From Cupriavidus sp. EM10 (GTDB lineage Bacteria; Pseudomonadota; Gammaproteobacteria; Burkholderiales; Burkholderiaceae): a stretch of DNA of 64,000 nucleotides. Position 1 is the first letter of the stretch; each line of letters opens with the position of its first letter. Under the pieces are notes generated by a model. That model saw only the letters and a program-made list of their open reading frames with translations. It did no database searches and was not told the DNA's origin. Positions 8,324-17,023 of this stretch are shown piece after piece. The stretch is taken from NCBI RefSeq assembly GCF_018729255.1, contig NZ_CP076060.1, positions 868,001-932,000 on the forward strand, in the 5' to 3' direction. The translations under genes and the position numbers were made by a program.

Positions 8324-9928
8324 AGTCAAACTGCCGCTCGACCATGCCGAGAGCGACCTCGAGGCTGCCGTGCGCAGCCATCTGGCCCAGATCGGTGTCA
8401 AGGGCGACGGCCTTGTCGGATTCACGGTATTCCGCCGCGCGCACGATGCCCGCAAGCGCGACGATATCAAGCTGACCTACATCATCGACATCGAGGTCAA
8501 GGACGAGGCCGCGGCCGTCAAGCGCATGCAGCGCAAGCCAAACTGGAGCGTCACGCCGGACATGGCGTACCACTTCGTGGCCAGGGCGCCCGAGGGCGGC
8601 CCGAAGTCGCGTCCGGTGGTGATCGGCCTGGGGCCGTGCGGCCTGCTGGCCGGGCTGCTGCTGGCGCAGATGGGTTTTCGCCCGATCATCCTGGAACGCG
8701 GCAAGGAAGTGCGCGAGCGGACCAAGGACACCTTCGGCCTGTGGCGCAAAAGCGTGCTGAATCCGGAGTCGAACGTGCAGTTTGGCGAAGGCGGCGCGGG
8801 CACGTTCTCGGACGGCAAGCTCTACAGCCAGATCAAGGACCCCAAGCACTACGGCCGCAAGGTGCTGGAAGAATTCGTGCGGGCCGGCGCGCCCGAGGAC
8901 ATCCTGTTCAAGGCGCGGCCCCATATCGGCACGTTCCGGCTGGTGAGCATGGTCGAGAAGATGCGCGCCGAAATGCTGGAGCTGGGCGCGGAAATCCGCT
9001 TCGAGACGCGCGTGGACGATATCGATATCGATAACGGGCAGGTGCGCGGCCTGAAGCTGTCCAACGGCGACTACCTGCCGTGCGACCACGTCATCCTGGC
9101 CGTGGGCCACAGCGCGCGCGATACCTTCCACATGCTGCACGACCGGGGCGTGTTCATGGAGGCCAAGCCGTTCTCGCTGGGCTTCCGCATCGAACACCCG
9201 CAGGGCCTGATCAACCGCAGCCGCTTTGGCAAGTTCGCCGGCAACAAGCTGCTGGGCGCCGCCGACTACAAGGTGGTGCACCACGCCAGCAACGGCCGCG
9301 CCGTGTACAGCTTCTGCATGTGCCCGGGCGGCACCGTGGTGGCGGCCGCGTCCGAGCCGGGCCGCCTGGTGACCAACGGCATGAGCCAGTATTACCGCGC
9401 CGAGCGCAACGCCAACGCCGGCATCGTGGTCGGTATCACCCCGAGGAGGATTTCCCGGGCGGACCGCTGGCCGGCATCGCATTTCAGCGAAAGTGGGAAG
9501 AGCGTGCGTTCGAACTGGGCGGCAGCGACTATCGCGCGCCGGGCCAGCTGGTGGGCGATTTCATCGCCGGGCGCGCGTCGACGTCGCTGGGTTCGGTCGA
9601 ACCGTCGTACAAGCCGGGCGTCACGCCAACGGACCTGAGCACGTCGCTGCCTGACTACATCATCGACGCCATCCGAGAAGCCCTGCCCGAGCTCGACAAG
9701 AAGATCGCCGGGTTTGCCATGCACGATGCGGTGCTGACAGGCGTGGAGACGCGCACGTCGTCGCCACTGCGCATCCGCCGCAATCGCGAGGACTACCAGA
9801 GCATCAACGTGCGCGGCCTGTATCCGGCCGGCGAGGGCGCGGGCTATGCGGGCGGCATCTATTCGGCGGCCATCGATGGCATCGAGGTGGCCGAGGCCGT
9901 GGCGCTGCACATAACGAACGGACAGTGA
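8307..9928 (+). pseudogene. NAD(P)/FAD-dependent oxidoreductase (COG2509-type), broken by a one-base frameshift
   Basis: The product resembles the FAD-dependent dehydrogenase family COG2509. After an N-terminal alpha/beta domain of about 95 residues comes the Rossmann FAD site VVIGLGPCGLLAGLLLAQMG and a second nucleotide-contact region (ILERGKEVRER). Later hallmarks are FSDGKLYSQIKDPKHYG and, in the second frame, GLYPAGEGAGYAGGI close to the C-terminus. The frame breaks at the CCCC run 9439-9442; one extra C restores ITPEEDFPGGPLAGIAF and a protein of about 540 residues, normal for the family. A DUF1415 gene follows immediately, suggesting an operon. The substrate is unknown. Confidence 0.85.
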
Positions 9929-9930
9929 CG

Positions 9931-10503
9931 ATGACCGGGCAGGCCGACCGCCCCGAGGACGCGCGCGTTGTCGCCGACGTGCGGCACTGGCTGACGCGGG
10001 CCGTGATCGGCCTGAACCTGTGCCCCTTCGCCAAGAGCGTGCATGTGAAGGGGCAGGTGCGGTACGTGGTCAGCCAGGCCACGCGCGACGAGGACGTGCT
10101 CGATGACCTGGAGCGCGAACTGAAGGGGCTGGCCGAGGCCGATCCGGAGCAGGTGGACACCACGCTGCTGATCGTGCCGCACGCGCTGGCGGACTTCCTG
10201 GCGTACAACGACTTCCTGTACTTTGCGGACCGGCTGCTCGGCAGCCTGCGGCTGGAAGGCACGCTGCAGATCGCCAGCTTCCATCCGCAATACCAGTTCG
10301 AAGGCACCGCGCCGGACGATATCGAGAACTACACGAACCGCGCGCCGTATCCGATCCTGCATCTGCTGCGCGAGGACAGCATCGCGCGCGCCGCCGAGGC
10401 CTTTCCGGAGGCCGAGGACATCTACGAACGGAACATGGAAACCCTGCGCCAGCTTGGCCACGCGGGGTGGCTCAAGTGGATGGCCGGCAAGAGCGACCTG
10501 TAA
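9931..10503 (+). CDS. DUF1415 family protein
   Basis: 190 residues recognisable as DUF1415 from RAVIGLNLCPFAKSV near the N-terminus, LLIVPHALADFLAYNDFL in the middle and IASFHPQYQFEG followed by NRAPYPILHLLRE. Function is unknown; conserved Cys and His residues hint at metal or redox chemistry. A GTG at 9925 overlaps the stop of the preceding oxidoreductase and is an alternative start two codons upstream of the chosen ATG. Either way it is tightly linked to, and probably translationally coupled with, the oxidoreductase. The next gene faces it convergently 15 bases away. Confidence 0.85.
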   Translation: MTGQADRPEDARVVADVRHWLTRAVIGLNLCPFAKSVHVKGQVRYVVSQATRDEDVLDDLERELKGLAEADPEQVDTTLLIVPHALADFLAYNDFLYFADRLLGSLRLEGTLQIASFHPQYQFEGTAPDDIENYTNRAPYPILHLLREDSIARAAEAFPEAEDIYERNMETLRQLGHAGWLKWMAGKSDL

Positions 10504-10518
10504 GGCGCCGCTCCCGGC

Positions 10519-11358
10519 TCAAGCAGGCGTGTCGGACGTGAAGAAGCGCTCGCCCAGTTCCTCCAGCCCCACGGACTCCAGCACTTGCTGCAGCCGCTCG
10601 GCCGGCCGCCGGCGCGGCAGGTCCTTGTACTGGGCGATGATCAGCTCGTTCTTCATCGAATGCTCCCAGCCCACCAGCTCGGTCACGCTGACCTGGTAGC
10701 CATGCGCCTCGAGCTGCAGGCAGCGCAGCACGTTGGTCAACTGGCTGCCAAATTCGCGCGTGTGCAGCGGGTGGCGCCAGATTTCCGTCATCGGATTGCC
10801 AGCCAGCAGCCGGCCCTTGTGCTTGCGCAGCACCGTGGCCACCTCGGCCTGGCAGCAGGGCACCAGCACGATATGCTGCGCGCGCTTGGCCAGCGCGAAG
10901 CGGATGGCGTCGTCGGTGGCGGTGTTGCAGGCGTGCAGCGCCGTGACCACGTCGATGGTCTCCGGCAGCGCTGGCGACGTGATCGAGTCCGCCACGGACA
11001 GGTTCAGGAACGACATCCCCGGGAAGCCTAGCCGTTTCGCCAGTTCCGTCGAGCTGGTGACCAGTTCCTCGCGCGTCTCGATGCCGTAGATATGCGAGCT
11101 GTCCTTCAGGTCCTTGAAGAACAGGTCGTAAAGAATGAAGCCCAGGTAGGACTTGCCCGCGCCGTGATCGACCAGCGACACCGCGCCCCTGGCGTCCTTG
11201 ACCTCGCGCAGCAGGGGCTCGATGAACTGGAACAGGTGGTACACCTGCTTGAGCTTGCGGCGGCTGTCCTGGTTCATCTTGCCATCGCGCGTCAGGATAT
11301 GGAGTTCCTTGAGCAGCTCGATGGACTGGCCGGGACGGACTTCGTGGGTGCTGGACAT
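10519..11358 (-). CDS. class I SAM-dependent methyltransferase (Methyltransf_32-like)
   Basis: 279 residues. The SAM-binding glycine motif is visible as SLVDHGAGKSYLGFIL near residue 65, with the acidic loop IYGIETREEL next. VVTALHACNTATDDAI and VPCCQAE follow; this combination (LHACxxATD and PCC) is typical of the PF13679 methyltransferase group. The substrate is not known. The start is ATG 11358, just after a GGTCTCTC-type region with no strong ribosome binding site. It converges with the DUF1415 gene. Confidence 0.8.
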   Translation of the reverse strand: MSSTHEVRPGQSIELLKELHILTRDGKMNQDSRRKLKQVYHLFQFIEPLLREVKDARGAVSLVDHGAGKSYLGFILYDLFFKDLKDSSHIYGIETREELVTSSTELAKRLGFPGMSFLNLSVADSITSPALPETIDVVTALHACNTATDDAIRFALAKRAQHIVLVPCCQAEVATVLRKHKGRLLAGNPMTEIWRHPLHTREFGSQLTNVLRCLQLEAHGYQVSVTELVGWEHSMKNELIIAQYKDLPRRRPAERLQQVLESVGLEELGERFFTSDTPA

Positions 11359-11585
11359 CGGGAGAGACCGGGGACGTGGAGGCTTCGAAAGGCCGATAGT
11401 TTACCGAAAACGTAGCCCGGACACCCGCCCCCACTTTTGTGGGCTAAAGCTCACTCACGTTCCTGCCGTTAAACCTTCGATCACGACAGGCAGAGTTGGC
11501 GCAGGTACGGCCGTCCAAGCGGAAGGACCCGGGGCACGAACCCCAGCCGGCATGGCGCCATGCTAGAACGACAAAGCGGGGAGCC

Positions 11586-13199
11586 ATGAACGCGGACGTG
11601 GGATTACGGCTGGAACTCAACCAGCCCGGTGATCAGGTGAGAGCCTGTTTTGCGCCGGAAACCGGCCGGCTGCCGCCGGACCGGGCGGCACTGGATGCAT
11701 CGCTGGCCGAGCACGGCTGGCAGGGCGCACGCCTGGACCAGGCCGCCGTGACCGGATTCCTGACCCAATGCCAGCTGACCGACCGTGAAATCGACGCGGT
11801 CATCGGCACGGTGCTGGATGGCGCCTTCGAGCTCGAGATCACCGCTGACAAGCTGCAGCTGCTGCTGACGCTGATGCCGCCCGAGGGCGGCCGATCCATC
11901 GAGGAAAGCGATATTGCTGCTGCCGCGGCGTCGATGGGCGTGGTGGCGCTGCTCGATTCGGCTGCCATCGGCGTGGCGCTGGAGGCGGGCAGCTGCGAAG
12001 GCCGCGAGATCGCGCGCGGCGTGGCGCCCGTGCAGGGCGAGGCGGCGCGCTTCGACAGCATGGTGCAGCAGAAGCGGCCGGCGCAGGCGGACAACGAGGA
12101 CGAGCGCGTCGACCTGCGCGACCTGGGCAGCCTGCTGCTGGTGAATCCCGGCACCGCACTGATGCGCCGCACGCCAGCCAAACCCGGCAAGGATGGCATG
12201 GATGTGCTTGGCAAGCCGATTGCCGCCGAGCCCGTGGTGGACACGCCGTACGCGGCAGACCTGACCGGTGTGGCCGCCGACCCCAACGACCCGAACCTGC
12301 TGCTGGCCGTGATCGCCGGATCGCCGCGCGTGCTGCCCAACGGCGTCATCGTCAGCCCCGTGGTGGACGTGGACGCCGTCGACCTGCATTCGGGCAACGT
12401 CAATTTCGATGGCTCGCTGCGCGTGTCGGGCGATATCCGCACGGGCATGTCGGTGCGCGTGACGGGCGACGTGGTCGTGCAGGGCACCATCGAGGCAGCG
12501 CATGTGGAAGCCGGCGGCGACGTGATCGTCAAGGGCGGCATCATCGGCAAGGCGGACTCGGCCCACGGCGGCGACCCTAACGAGGTGGCCAGCGTGCGCA
12601 CCAAGGGCTCGGTGCATGCGCGCTACATCCAGAATGCGATCGTCGAGGCGGCCACCGAGGTGGTAGTGGAAAGCGGCATCCGCCAGAGCGACGTGTCGGC
12701 GGGAGAGCGCGTGGTGGTCGGCACGCCGACGTCCCAGGGCAGCATCAGCGGCGGCCGTACTCGCGCGCTGCAGACGGTCAGCGTGGCAACGCTGGGCGCG
12801 CCGGCCGGATCGGCCACGGCCGTGCAGGTTGGCCTGAATCCGTTCGCCGACCAGCAGAAGGACGAACTGGAAGCGCGCCGCCGCAAGGTGCTGGACGACC
12901 AGGCAAAGCTGCAGCAACTGGTTGCATTCTTCGCCAAGAATCCCGAGCGCGCGCAGGGCGACGTGCGCGAGAAGGCGCGGGCCACGATGTACAAGATCAA
13001 CCGCGACCTGTTCGAGCTCGATGCCGAGATCGCCAGGCTGGCCGAGCAGATCAAGCCGTCCGACGACGCCGTGATCGCGGTCGGCCGCCGCATTCACGGC
13101 GGCGTCACCCTGCAGGTGGGGCACAAGGTGCTGAAGGTCATGGAAGACAAGACCGGCGGACAGGTGCGGGTCATCGAGGACCGGATCACGGTGACCTGA
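11586..13199 (+). CDS. DUF342 / FapA family protein
   Basis: 537 residues from ATG 11586, supported by GGGGAG six bases upstream (an upstream in-frame GTG adds 30 unsupported codons). The N-terminal half is the FapA_N region and the middle is a run of short beta strands with repeated glycine (SGNVNFDGSLRVSGDIRTG, VTGDVVVQGTIE, VEAGGDVIVKGGIIG), as in a right-handed beta-helix. A coiled-coil segment follows at about residues 418-480 (DELEARRRKVLDDQAKLQQL, NRDLFELDAEIARLAEQ). DUF342 proteins are linked in other bacteria to polymer assembly and cell-surface functions; no role can be assigned here. Confidence 0.85.
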   Translation: MNADVGLRLELNQPGDQVRACFAPETGRLPPDRAALDASLAEHGWQGARLDQAAVTGFLTQCQLTDREIDAVIGTVLDGAFELEITADKLQLLLTLMPPEGGRSIEESDIAAAAASMGVVALLDSAAIGVALEAGSCEGREIARGVAPVQGEAARFDSMVQQKRPAQADNEDERVDLRDLGSLLLVNPGTALMRRTPAKPGKDGMDVLGKPIAAEPVVDTPYAADLTGVAADPNDPNLLLAVIAGSPRVLPNGVIVSPVVDVDAVDLHSGNVNFDGSLRVSGDIRTGMSVRVTGDVVVQGTIEAAHVEAGGDVIVKGGIIGKADSAHGGDPNEVASVRTKGSVHARYIQNAIVEAATEVVVESGIRQSDVSAGERVVVGTPTSQGSISGGRTRALQTVSVATLGAPAGSATAVQVGLNPFADQQKDELEARRRKVLDDQAKLQQLVAFFAKNPERAQGDVREKARATMYKINRDLFELDAEIARLAEQIKPSDDAVIAVGRRIHGGVTLQVGHKVLKVMEDKTGGQVRVIEDRITVT

Positions 13200-13220
13200 T
13201 CCGACGGGATGCCGCCGGGC

Positions 13221-13249
13221 CACGTTACGGCGCCGGGTGACACGTTACG
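13221..13249. repeat. direct repeat CACGTTACG upstream of the receiver gene
   Basis: CACGTTACG occurs at 13221-13229 and again at 13241-13249, exactly two helical turns apart, with an inverted partial copy CGTAAC at 13255-13260. It lies in the 247-base gap before the receiver-like gene at 13447 and could be a regulator binding site. Confidence 0.45.
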
Positions 13250-13446
13250 TCGCCCGTAACACCGGATCGCGGCACACATCGCGCCTTGCCTTCCGTGCGA
13301 TGCCGCGCACAACGGCCAGATCCGTTGAAGGCATGGCTTTTCCGCCAGATTTTCAATCGCACACGGTCCGCGTGACCTGCCAGACATTGACTGGCATGCC
13401 GTTTGCTCGGTCTCCCGTATCAAACTAGAGACCGGGGAGACACAAC

Positions 13447-13908
13447 ATGAACGCACTCGTCGTCGAAGACCAACCGCTGGTGCGCCTGGGCATGCAGCGG
13501 CTGCTGGAGCGGATGCCCGGCATCGGCGCCGTGCGAGCCGTGGACCCGGCCGGCATCCTGGCGCTGGACTCGGGCCAGGAAACATCGATCGCGGTGTATG
13601 GCATGTCCGGCGCCACCAGCGACAACTGGTACCTGCTGCGCCGGCTGCACGAGACGCTGCCCCAGGCGCGCATCCTGCTGCTGTCCGACAACATGTGGCT
13701 GCGCGTGCCGGCGGCACTGGAGGCGTGCGGCGTGGTCGAGCACCTGCCCAAGTCGGCATCGGTCGAACGCATGGAGGCTGTGGTGCTGCAGATGCTGGGC
13801 TGCGACGGATTCGTGCCGCTGGGCAGCAGCATCGCCGAGGCATGGCGGCCGGCCTACCATCCGGGCGTCGTCACGCTGCGGCACAGCCTTCGTTCGAAAC
13901 GGTATTGA
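13447..13908 (+). CDS. stand-alone receiver-like (REC) protein lacking the phospho-acceptor Asp
   Basis: 153 residues with GGGGAG before the ATG. The N-terminus MNALVVEDQPLVRLGMQRLL is a normal receiver start with the acidic pair E7-D8. ARILLLSDN (Ser in the Thr/Ser position) and VEHLPKSASVERM (conserved Lys) are also in place. Where the phosphorylated Asp should be, the strand reads TSIAVYGMSGATSDN, with no Asp at its end. A 35-residue tail follows without an output domain. It is probably a pseudo-receiver acting through protein contacts. It may depend on the repeats 200 bases upstream. Confidence 0.75.
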   Translation: MNALVVEDQPLVRLGMQRLLERMPGIGAVRAVDPAGILALDSGQETSIAVYGMSGATSDNWYLLRRLHETLPQARILLLSDNMWLRVPAALEACGVVEHLPKSASVERMEAVVLQMLGCDGFVPLGSSIAEAWRPAYHPGVVTLRHSLRSKRY

Positions 13909-14005
13909 GACAAATCCGATTTAGCTGGCGTTGCGGTTTTCTGGGGTGTTTCGTGCTTAGAATTTCCATCATCCAATCCGGATATCCAGTGACAAGGAGG
14001 ATTTG

Positions 14006-14077
14006 ATGATGGAAATGGTGGTGGGGTTGTTGGCCCCATGGGTGCTGCAGATACTGTGGGTTCCGTGGGCGCCGTGA
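14006..14077 (+). CDS. 23-residue hydrophobic ORF or misframed start of the next gene
   Basis: AAGGAGG (13994-14000), one of the best Shine-Dalgarno sites in the window, precedes ATG 14006 at ideal spacing. The frame encodes MMEMVVGLLAPWVLQILWVP plus three residues, a single hydrophobic helix resembling small type I toxins or leader peptides. The competing explanation is that this is the true start of the gene at 14038: adding one G to GGGG 14023-14026 would fuse the frames (MMEMVVGVVGPMGAADTV...). Given the many homopolymer errors nearby, I consider the second at least as likely. Confidence 0.4.
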   Translation: MMEMVVGLLAPWVLQILWVPWAP

Positions 14078-14415
14078 ATGCGGCAGGTACTTCGGCACGG
14101 TCTTCCGTGCTGCCGTACGCGCCTGCTGGTGAACCGTGTGAGCCGGAGCGCGGGCATTCCCACGACGCGGCCGCGCAGGAGGCATTGCACCTCGACGCGG
14201 CGGACGCGCTGTTGCGTCGGTACGGATGGTCGCTGGCTAGTTGCGAGGTATCGCGCGAATGTGCCAGTCTCGATGCCGAAGACGACGCCGTGCTCTACGT
14301 GGTGCGCGTAGGAGGCGGCGTCGATACCTTCGCGCTGAACGAGGCGCTGACCGCGCTGCAGCTCGCGCGTGGCCTCACGCCGTCCCCGCAACTTGACGTG
14401 GTATTTCAGCCATGA
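14038..14415 (+). CDS. uncharacterised partner protein of a HEPN gene
   Basis: Up to 125 residues. The first half is low-complexity (Gly, Ala, Ser) and probably disordered; the second half is folded: LDAADALLRRYGWSLASCEV, then DAVLYVVRVGGGVDTFALNE and ALTALQLARGL. The stop overlaps the start of the HEPN gene (ATGA at 14412), so the two are translationally coupled. Such two-gene HEPN units are often toxin-antitoxin or abortive-infection cassettes with a nucleotidyltransferase partner, but no GSxxxG...DxD nucleotidyltransferase motif is present. The family is not recognised. The start could lie at 14006 if one base is missing. Confidence 0.55.
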   Translation: MGAADTVGSVGAVNAAGTSARSSVLPYAPAGEPCEPERGHSHDAAAQEALHLDAADALLRRYGWSLASCEVSRECASLDAEDDAVLYVVRVGGGVDTFALNEALTALQLARGLTPSPQLDVVFQP

Positions 14416-14803
14416 GTGTGGGCGCGGGCGAAATCCTTCGGTGCGCGGCGGTGATCGCCGAGGCCGCGCACGGCGAGGCAAATTTTCGGTCGGCCATCAG
14501 TCGCTGCTATTACGCCGCCTATCATGCGGCCTATGCCTGGCATTGCGCATTGCCCGCCCGGGTAGCGGTGGCTATCGCAGGACCGGCAGGCACGAGACGC
14601 TGGTCAATCAGCTCTACCATCCGGGCGTACGTCGCGAGCATCCTGGCTACTGGCGATCGATTGCGCTGGCGCGCATGCTGAATCGTGGCCGGTTGCTGCG
14701 GCTGCAGGCGGACTATCGTCTTGAGGTCGATGTGGATCGTGGGCAGATGATCGGGGCGGTAGCTAACGCTTCGATCATCGTGAGGCAGTGTGGTGGCGGG
14801 TGA
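14412..14803 (+). pseudogene. HEPN-domain protein, broken by a one-base frameshift
   Basis: The first frame reads EILRCAAVIAEAAHGEANFR then SAISRCYYAAYHAAYAWH, the first helix pair of a PF05168-type HEPN domain. The second frame continues HETLVNQLYHPG, YWRSIALARMLNRGRLLR and LQADYRLEVD, the second half with the RxxADY signature. One extra G in GGG 14560-14562 rebuilds ARGSGGYRRTGRHETL and a protein of about 130 residues. HEPN proteins are often RNases in defence or toxin systems; RCYYAAYH supplies an R-x6-H pair, but whether it is catalytic is unclear. It is coupled to the upstream partner gene by an ATGA overlap. Confidence 0.7.
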
Positions 14804-14829
14804 CCGCGCGGCGCGGCGCTCCGCCAAAG

Positions 14830-14861
14830 CAAAAAGGGCAACCCGAATGGGTTGCCCTTTC
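14830..14861 (-). terminator. Rho-independent terminator of tRNA-Thr
   Basis: Perfect 12-bp stem AAAGGGCAACCC (14833-14844) / GGGTTGCCCTTT (14849-14860), loop GAAT, with extra A on the left giving a U tract on the minus strand. It starts 12 bases after the 3' end of tRNA-Thr; it can also terminate the HEPN transcript from the left. Confidence 0.92.
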
Positions 14862-14872
14862 TACTCAAGTGA

Positions 14873-14948
14873 TGGTGCCGGAGATAGGAGTCGAACCTAC
14901 GACCTTCGCATTACGAATGCGCTGCTCTACCAACTGAGCTACACCGGC
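14873..14948 (-). tRNA. tRNA-Thr (CGT)
   Basis: 76-base cloverleaf read on the minus strand from GCCGGTGT to an encoded CCA. The anticodon loop is TTCGTAA (anticodon CGT), the T loop is GGTTCGACTCC, and the anticodon arm matches the E. coli tRNA-Thr(CGU) arrangement. It is a single tRNA with its own terminator. Confidence 0.97.
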
Positions 14949-15203
14949 GAAACCTGACTTGCAAAACCTGTTTCCATCGCTGTGATTCGCGCTGTTGCTG
15001 CCGCTTTGCAGCGTTTGGCTGCGTTTGCGTCGAATCGGATAGAGCCAGCGATAATATCAGCGACTTCCGGGTTTGTGAAGCCCCTTGTGCGGATTTTTTG
15101 TGAATCCTGCGGGCCGGGGCTGACCGGAGAGCCGCCGTGGCAGCGGGAAAGCGCTGCGACAACAGGCGTAAGGATCGCACAGCTGCGGCGGGTGCGTGCG
15201 GCA
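14949..15203. other. non-coding gap between tRNA-Thr and the porin terminator
   Basis: No supported gene. The tRNA-Thr promoter should lie in the first 60 bases after the tRNA on the minus strand. The remainder shows no repeat, hairpin or ribosome binding site that I can interpret. Confidence 0.5.
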
Positions 15204-15227
15204 AAAAGGGGCGAAGCTGCCCCTTTT
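15204..15227 (-). terminator. Rho-independent terminator of the frameshifted porin
   Basis: Stem AAAAGGGGC (15204-15212) / GCCCCTTTT (15219-15227) with loop GAAGCT, 44 bases after the porin stop on the minus strand. Confidence 0.85.
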
Positions 15228-15271
15228 CCGGATTGACCGTGCGCGGCCCCGGCGACCCGGTGACGCGACGA

Positions 15272-16332
15272 TCAGAACTTGTGGCGCAGTCCGGCCATCA
15301 CGCCCACGCGGCTGCCGTGGCCGTAGAACGGCGTCTGGAACGTGGGCTGTGCGCCGAGCGTGCGCCAGGCATCGGTCAGGGTCGTGTAGTCGGCTTCCAG
15401 ATAGACGTCGGTACGCTTGCTGAACGCGTAGTCGAGCATCAGCGCGCCGGTGAAGCGGTTGCCCGAGTCGCCGGCATGCTTGAGGTGGTCGTAGGTGCCG
15501 ATCGCGATCAGCGACCATGCCGGATCGAACTGGTACTTGGCGCCCAGGTAGCCGGCCTGGTTCTTGTAGCCGGCGTTGTCGACGTTGCTGTTCGTATAGC
15601 CGAGGTAGATCGTGGCCGGGCCGGCGGTGTACGTGCCACCGAGCGTCCAGACCTTCTGGTCGCTGTTCGGCACCGTCACGCCGTAGTAGCTCGTGGTGTC
15701 CTTCATGATCTGGTAGCCGCCGGCCACCATGAACGGACCCGCCGCGTAGGTCAGGCTGCCGCCCGTCGATGACGACCTCGCCACGCTGCCCGGTTGCTCG
15801 CCGAAGGCATGCTGGGCTGCAATCGTAAAGCCGCCAAATTTGCCGGCGTACTTGACCATGTTGTCCTGGCGCACGCCCCCGTGTAGTTGCCGCCCTGGAA
15901 GCCGACGATGGCAAGGTTGGCCAGCGCCATCGCGTCGTAGCTCGCGATGACCTCGTGGATCACCGTGAACTGGCGGCCCAGCGTGACGGTGCCGAAGTCG
16001 CCTTGCAAGCCGACATATGCCTTGCGGCCGAACAGCCGGTTGCCCTGCAGGCTTTGGCCCGCGTCGGGCGAGAAGCCCGATTCGAGCACGAACAGCGCCT
16101 GGTAGCCGGCCCCGAGATCTTCCACGCCATAGAGGCCCCAGCGGCTGCCGGTCAGCACGCCGTCGGTCATTTGCACCTTGCCGTTGCCGGCCGCGCTCTC
16201 GTTCGTGGTGTAGCGAATGGTTGTGTCGACGATGCCGTAGAGCGTCACGTTCGACTGGGCCTGGGCCGGTGCTGCGGCACCGATGGCGGCTAGCGCTGCG
16301 GTCGTGACGAAGGGCGCAAGGGCTCGCTTCAT
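15272..16332 (-). pseudogene. OmpC-type porin, broken by a one-base frameshift
   Basis: An outer-membrane trimeric porin of the Burkholderiales type. A signal peptide is visible (MKRALAPFVTTAALAAIGAA...QAQ), followed by SNVTLYGIVDTTIRY, GSRWGLYGVEDLG and LFGRKAYVGLQGDFG, all family hallmarks, and the C-terminal GLRHKF ending in Phe for outer-membrane insertion. The frame breaks at the C run 15876-15880; six instead of five bases restore YTGGVRQDNMVKYAGKFGG and about 353 residues. ATG 16332 is chosen with GGAG about ten bases upstream. It is divergent from the hexuronate operon and may supply outer-membrane entry for its substrates; this is inference from position only. Confidence 0.88.
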
Positions 16333-17023
16333 GATGTGTGTCTCCATCCTGGCTTGTTATTTCGTTTTTGCTGCGGAGGAACCGGTGCCAAATGCTTGTT
16401 CGCCTTCTGCTGCCGATAGCGGATCGGCTTTGTGCATTCCCTTCACCGGCGTGCATGGGAGGCGCGCGGGGAAAGGGTCCACGGCGCCGGGACACGTAGT
16501 CCACATCGATCGGGAAAGGCAAGCGATGCGAACTGATGTCTTATGACATCGTACCTTACAGAAAAATAACGAAGCAAGACATACGATGAGACATTGCATG
16601 GATTAGCAACACTCGAATCCCGATTCAAATATCACCTGAACAGTTTCGAACTCAATGCATTGTGTCATTCTGCGTTTGCTTGATTTGCACTGCAGCAGCC
16701 TTTTGTCAGTGTCATGCAAGGCATCCCGAATTAACGTGAAAGCCTTAAAAGACGCCGCCATCGGCCCACGTCATGCAGTAATTTCAACGCGGCTCGATTA
16801 CCGAAACTCACTCAAATGAGTCAGAAAACTCCGCAGGGCAACAAGTAACGTCTGCATGTCTGTATCTTAAAACTTCTAGGGAATTTACCGAGATAAAGTG
16901 GCCTTGACCTGAGTGGGGCGGACGATTAGATTCCAGTGGCGTTGTATGACGACAGATCAATAACACCCCTATCAGTCATTTGTGCGCGTTCAGTTTGACC
17001 CGCGCACTGTGCCGCCCGACACC
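16333..17023. other. long divergent intergenic region between porin and udh
   Basis: About 690 bases, visibly richer in A+T than the flanking genes and without a supported gene. It contains the palindrome at 16535-16550, several TGAGACATT / TGTGTCATT-like half sites (around 16588 and 16661), and TTGTATGAC at about 16941-16949, some 75 bases before the udh start. It should hold the promoters of both the porin and the udh operon. Confidence 0.5.
16535..16550. promoter_or_regulatory. palindrome GATGTC-TTAT-GACATC, candidate operator
   Basis: A perfect inverted repeat of six bases per arm with a four-base centre, about 200 bases upstream of the porin start. A TATGAC core recurs at 16943-16948 in front of udh, so one regulator could bind both. 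Palindromes of this size fit GntR/FadR-type dimers. No regulator gene is adjacent. Confidence 0.5.
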
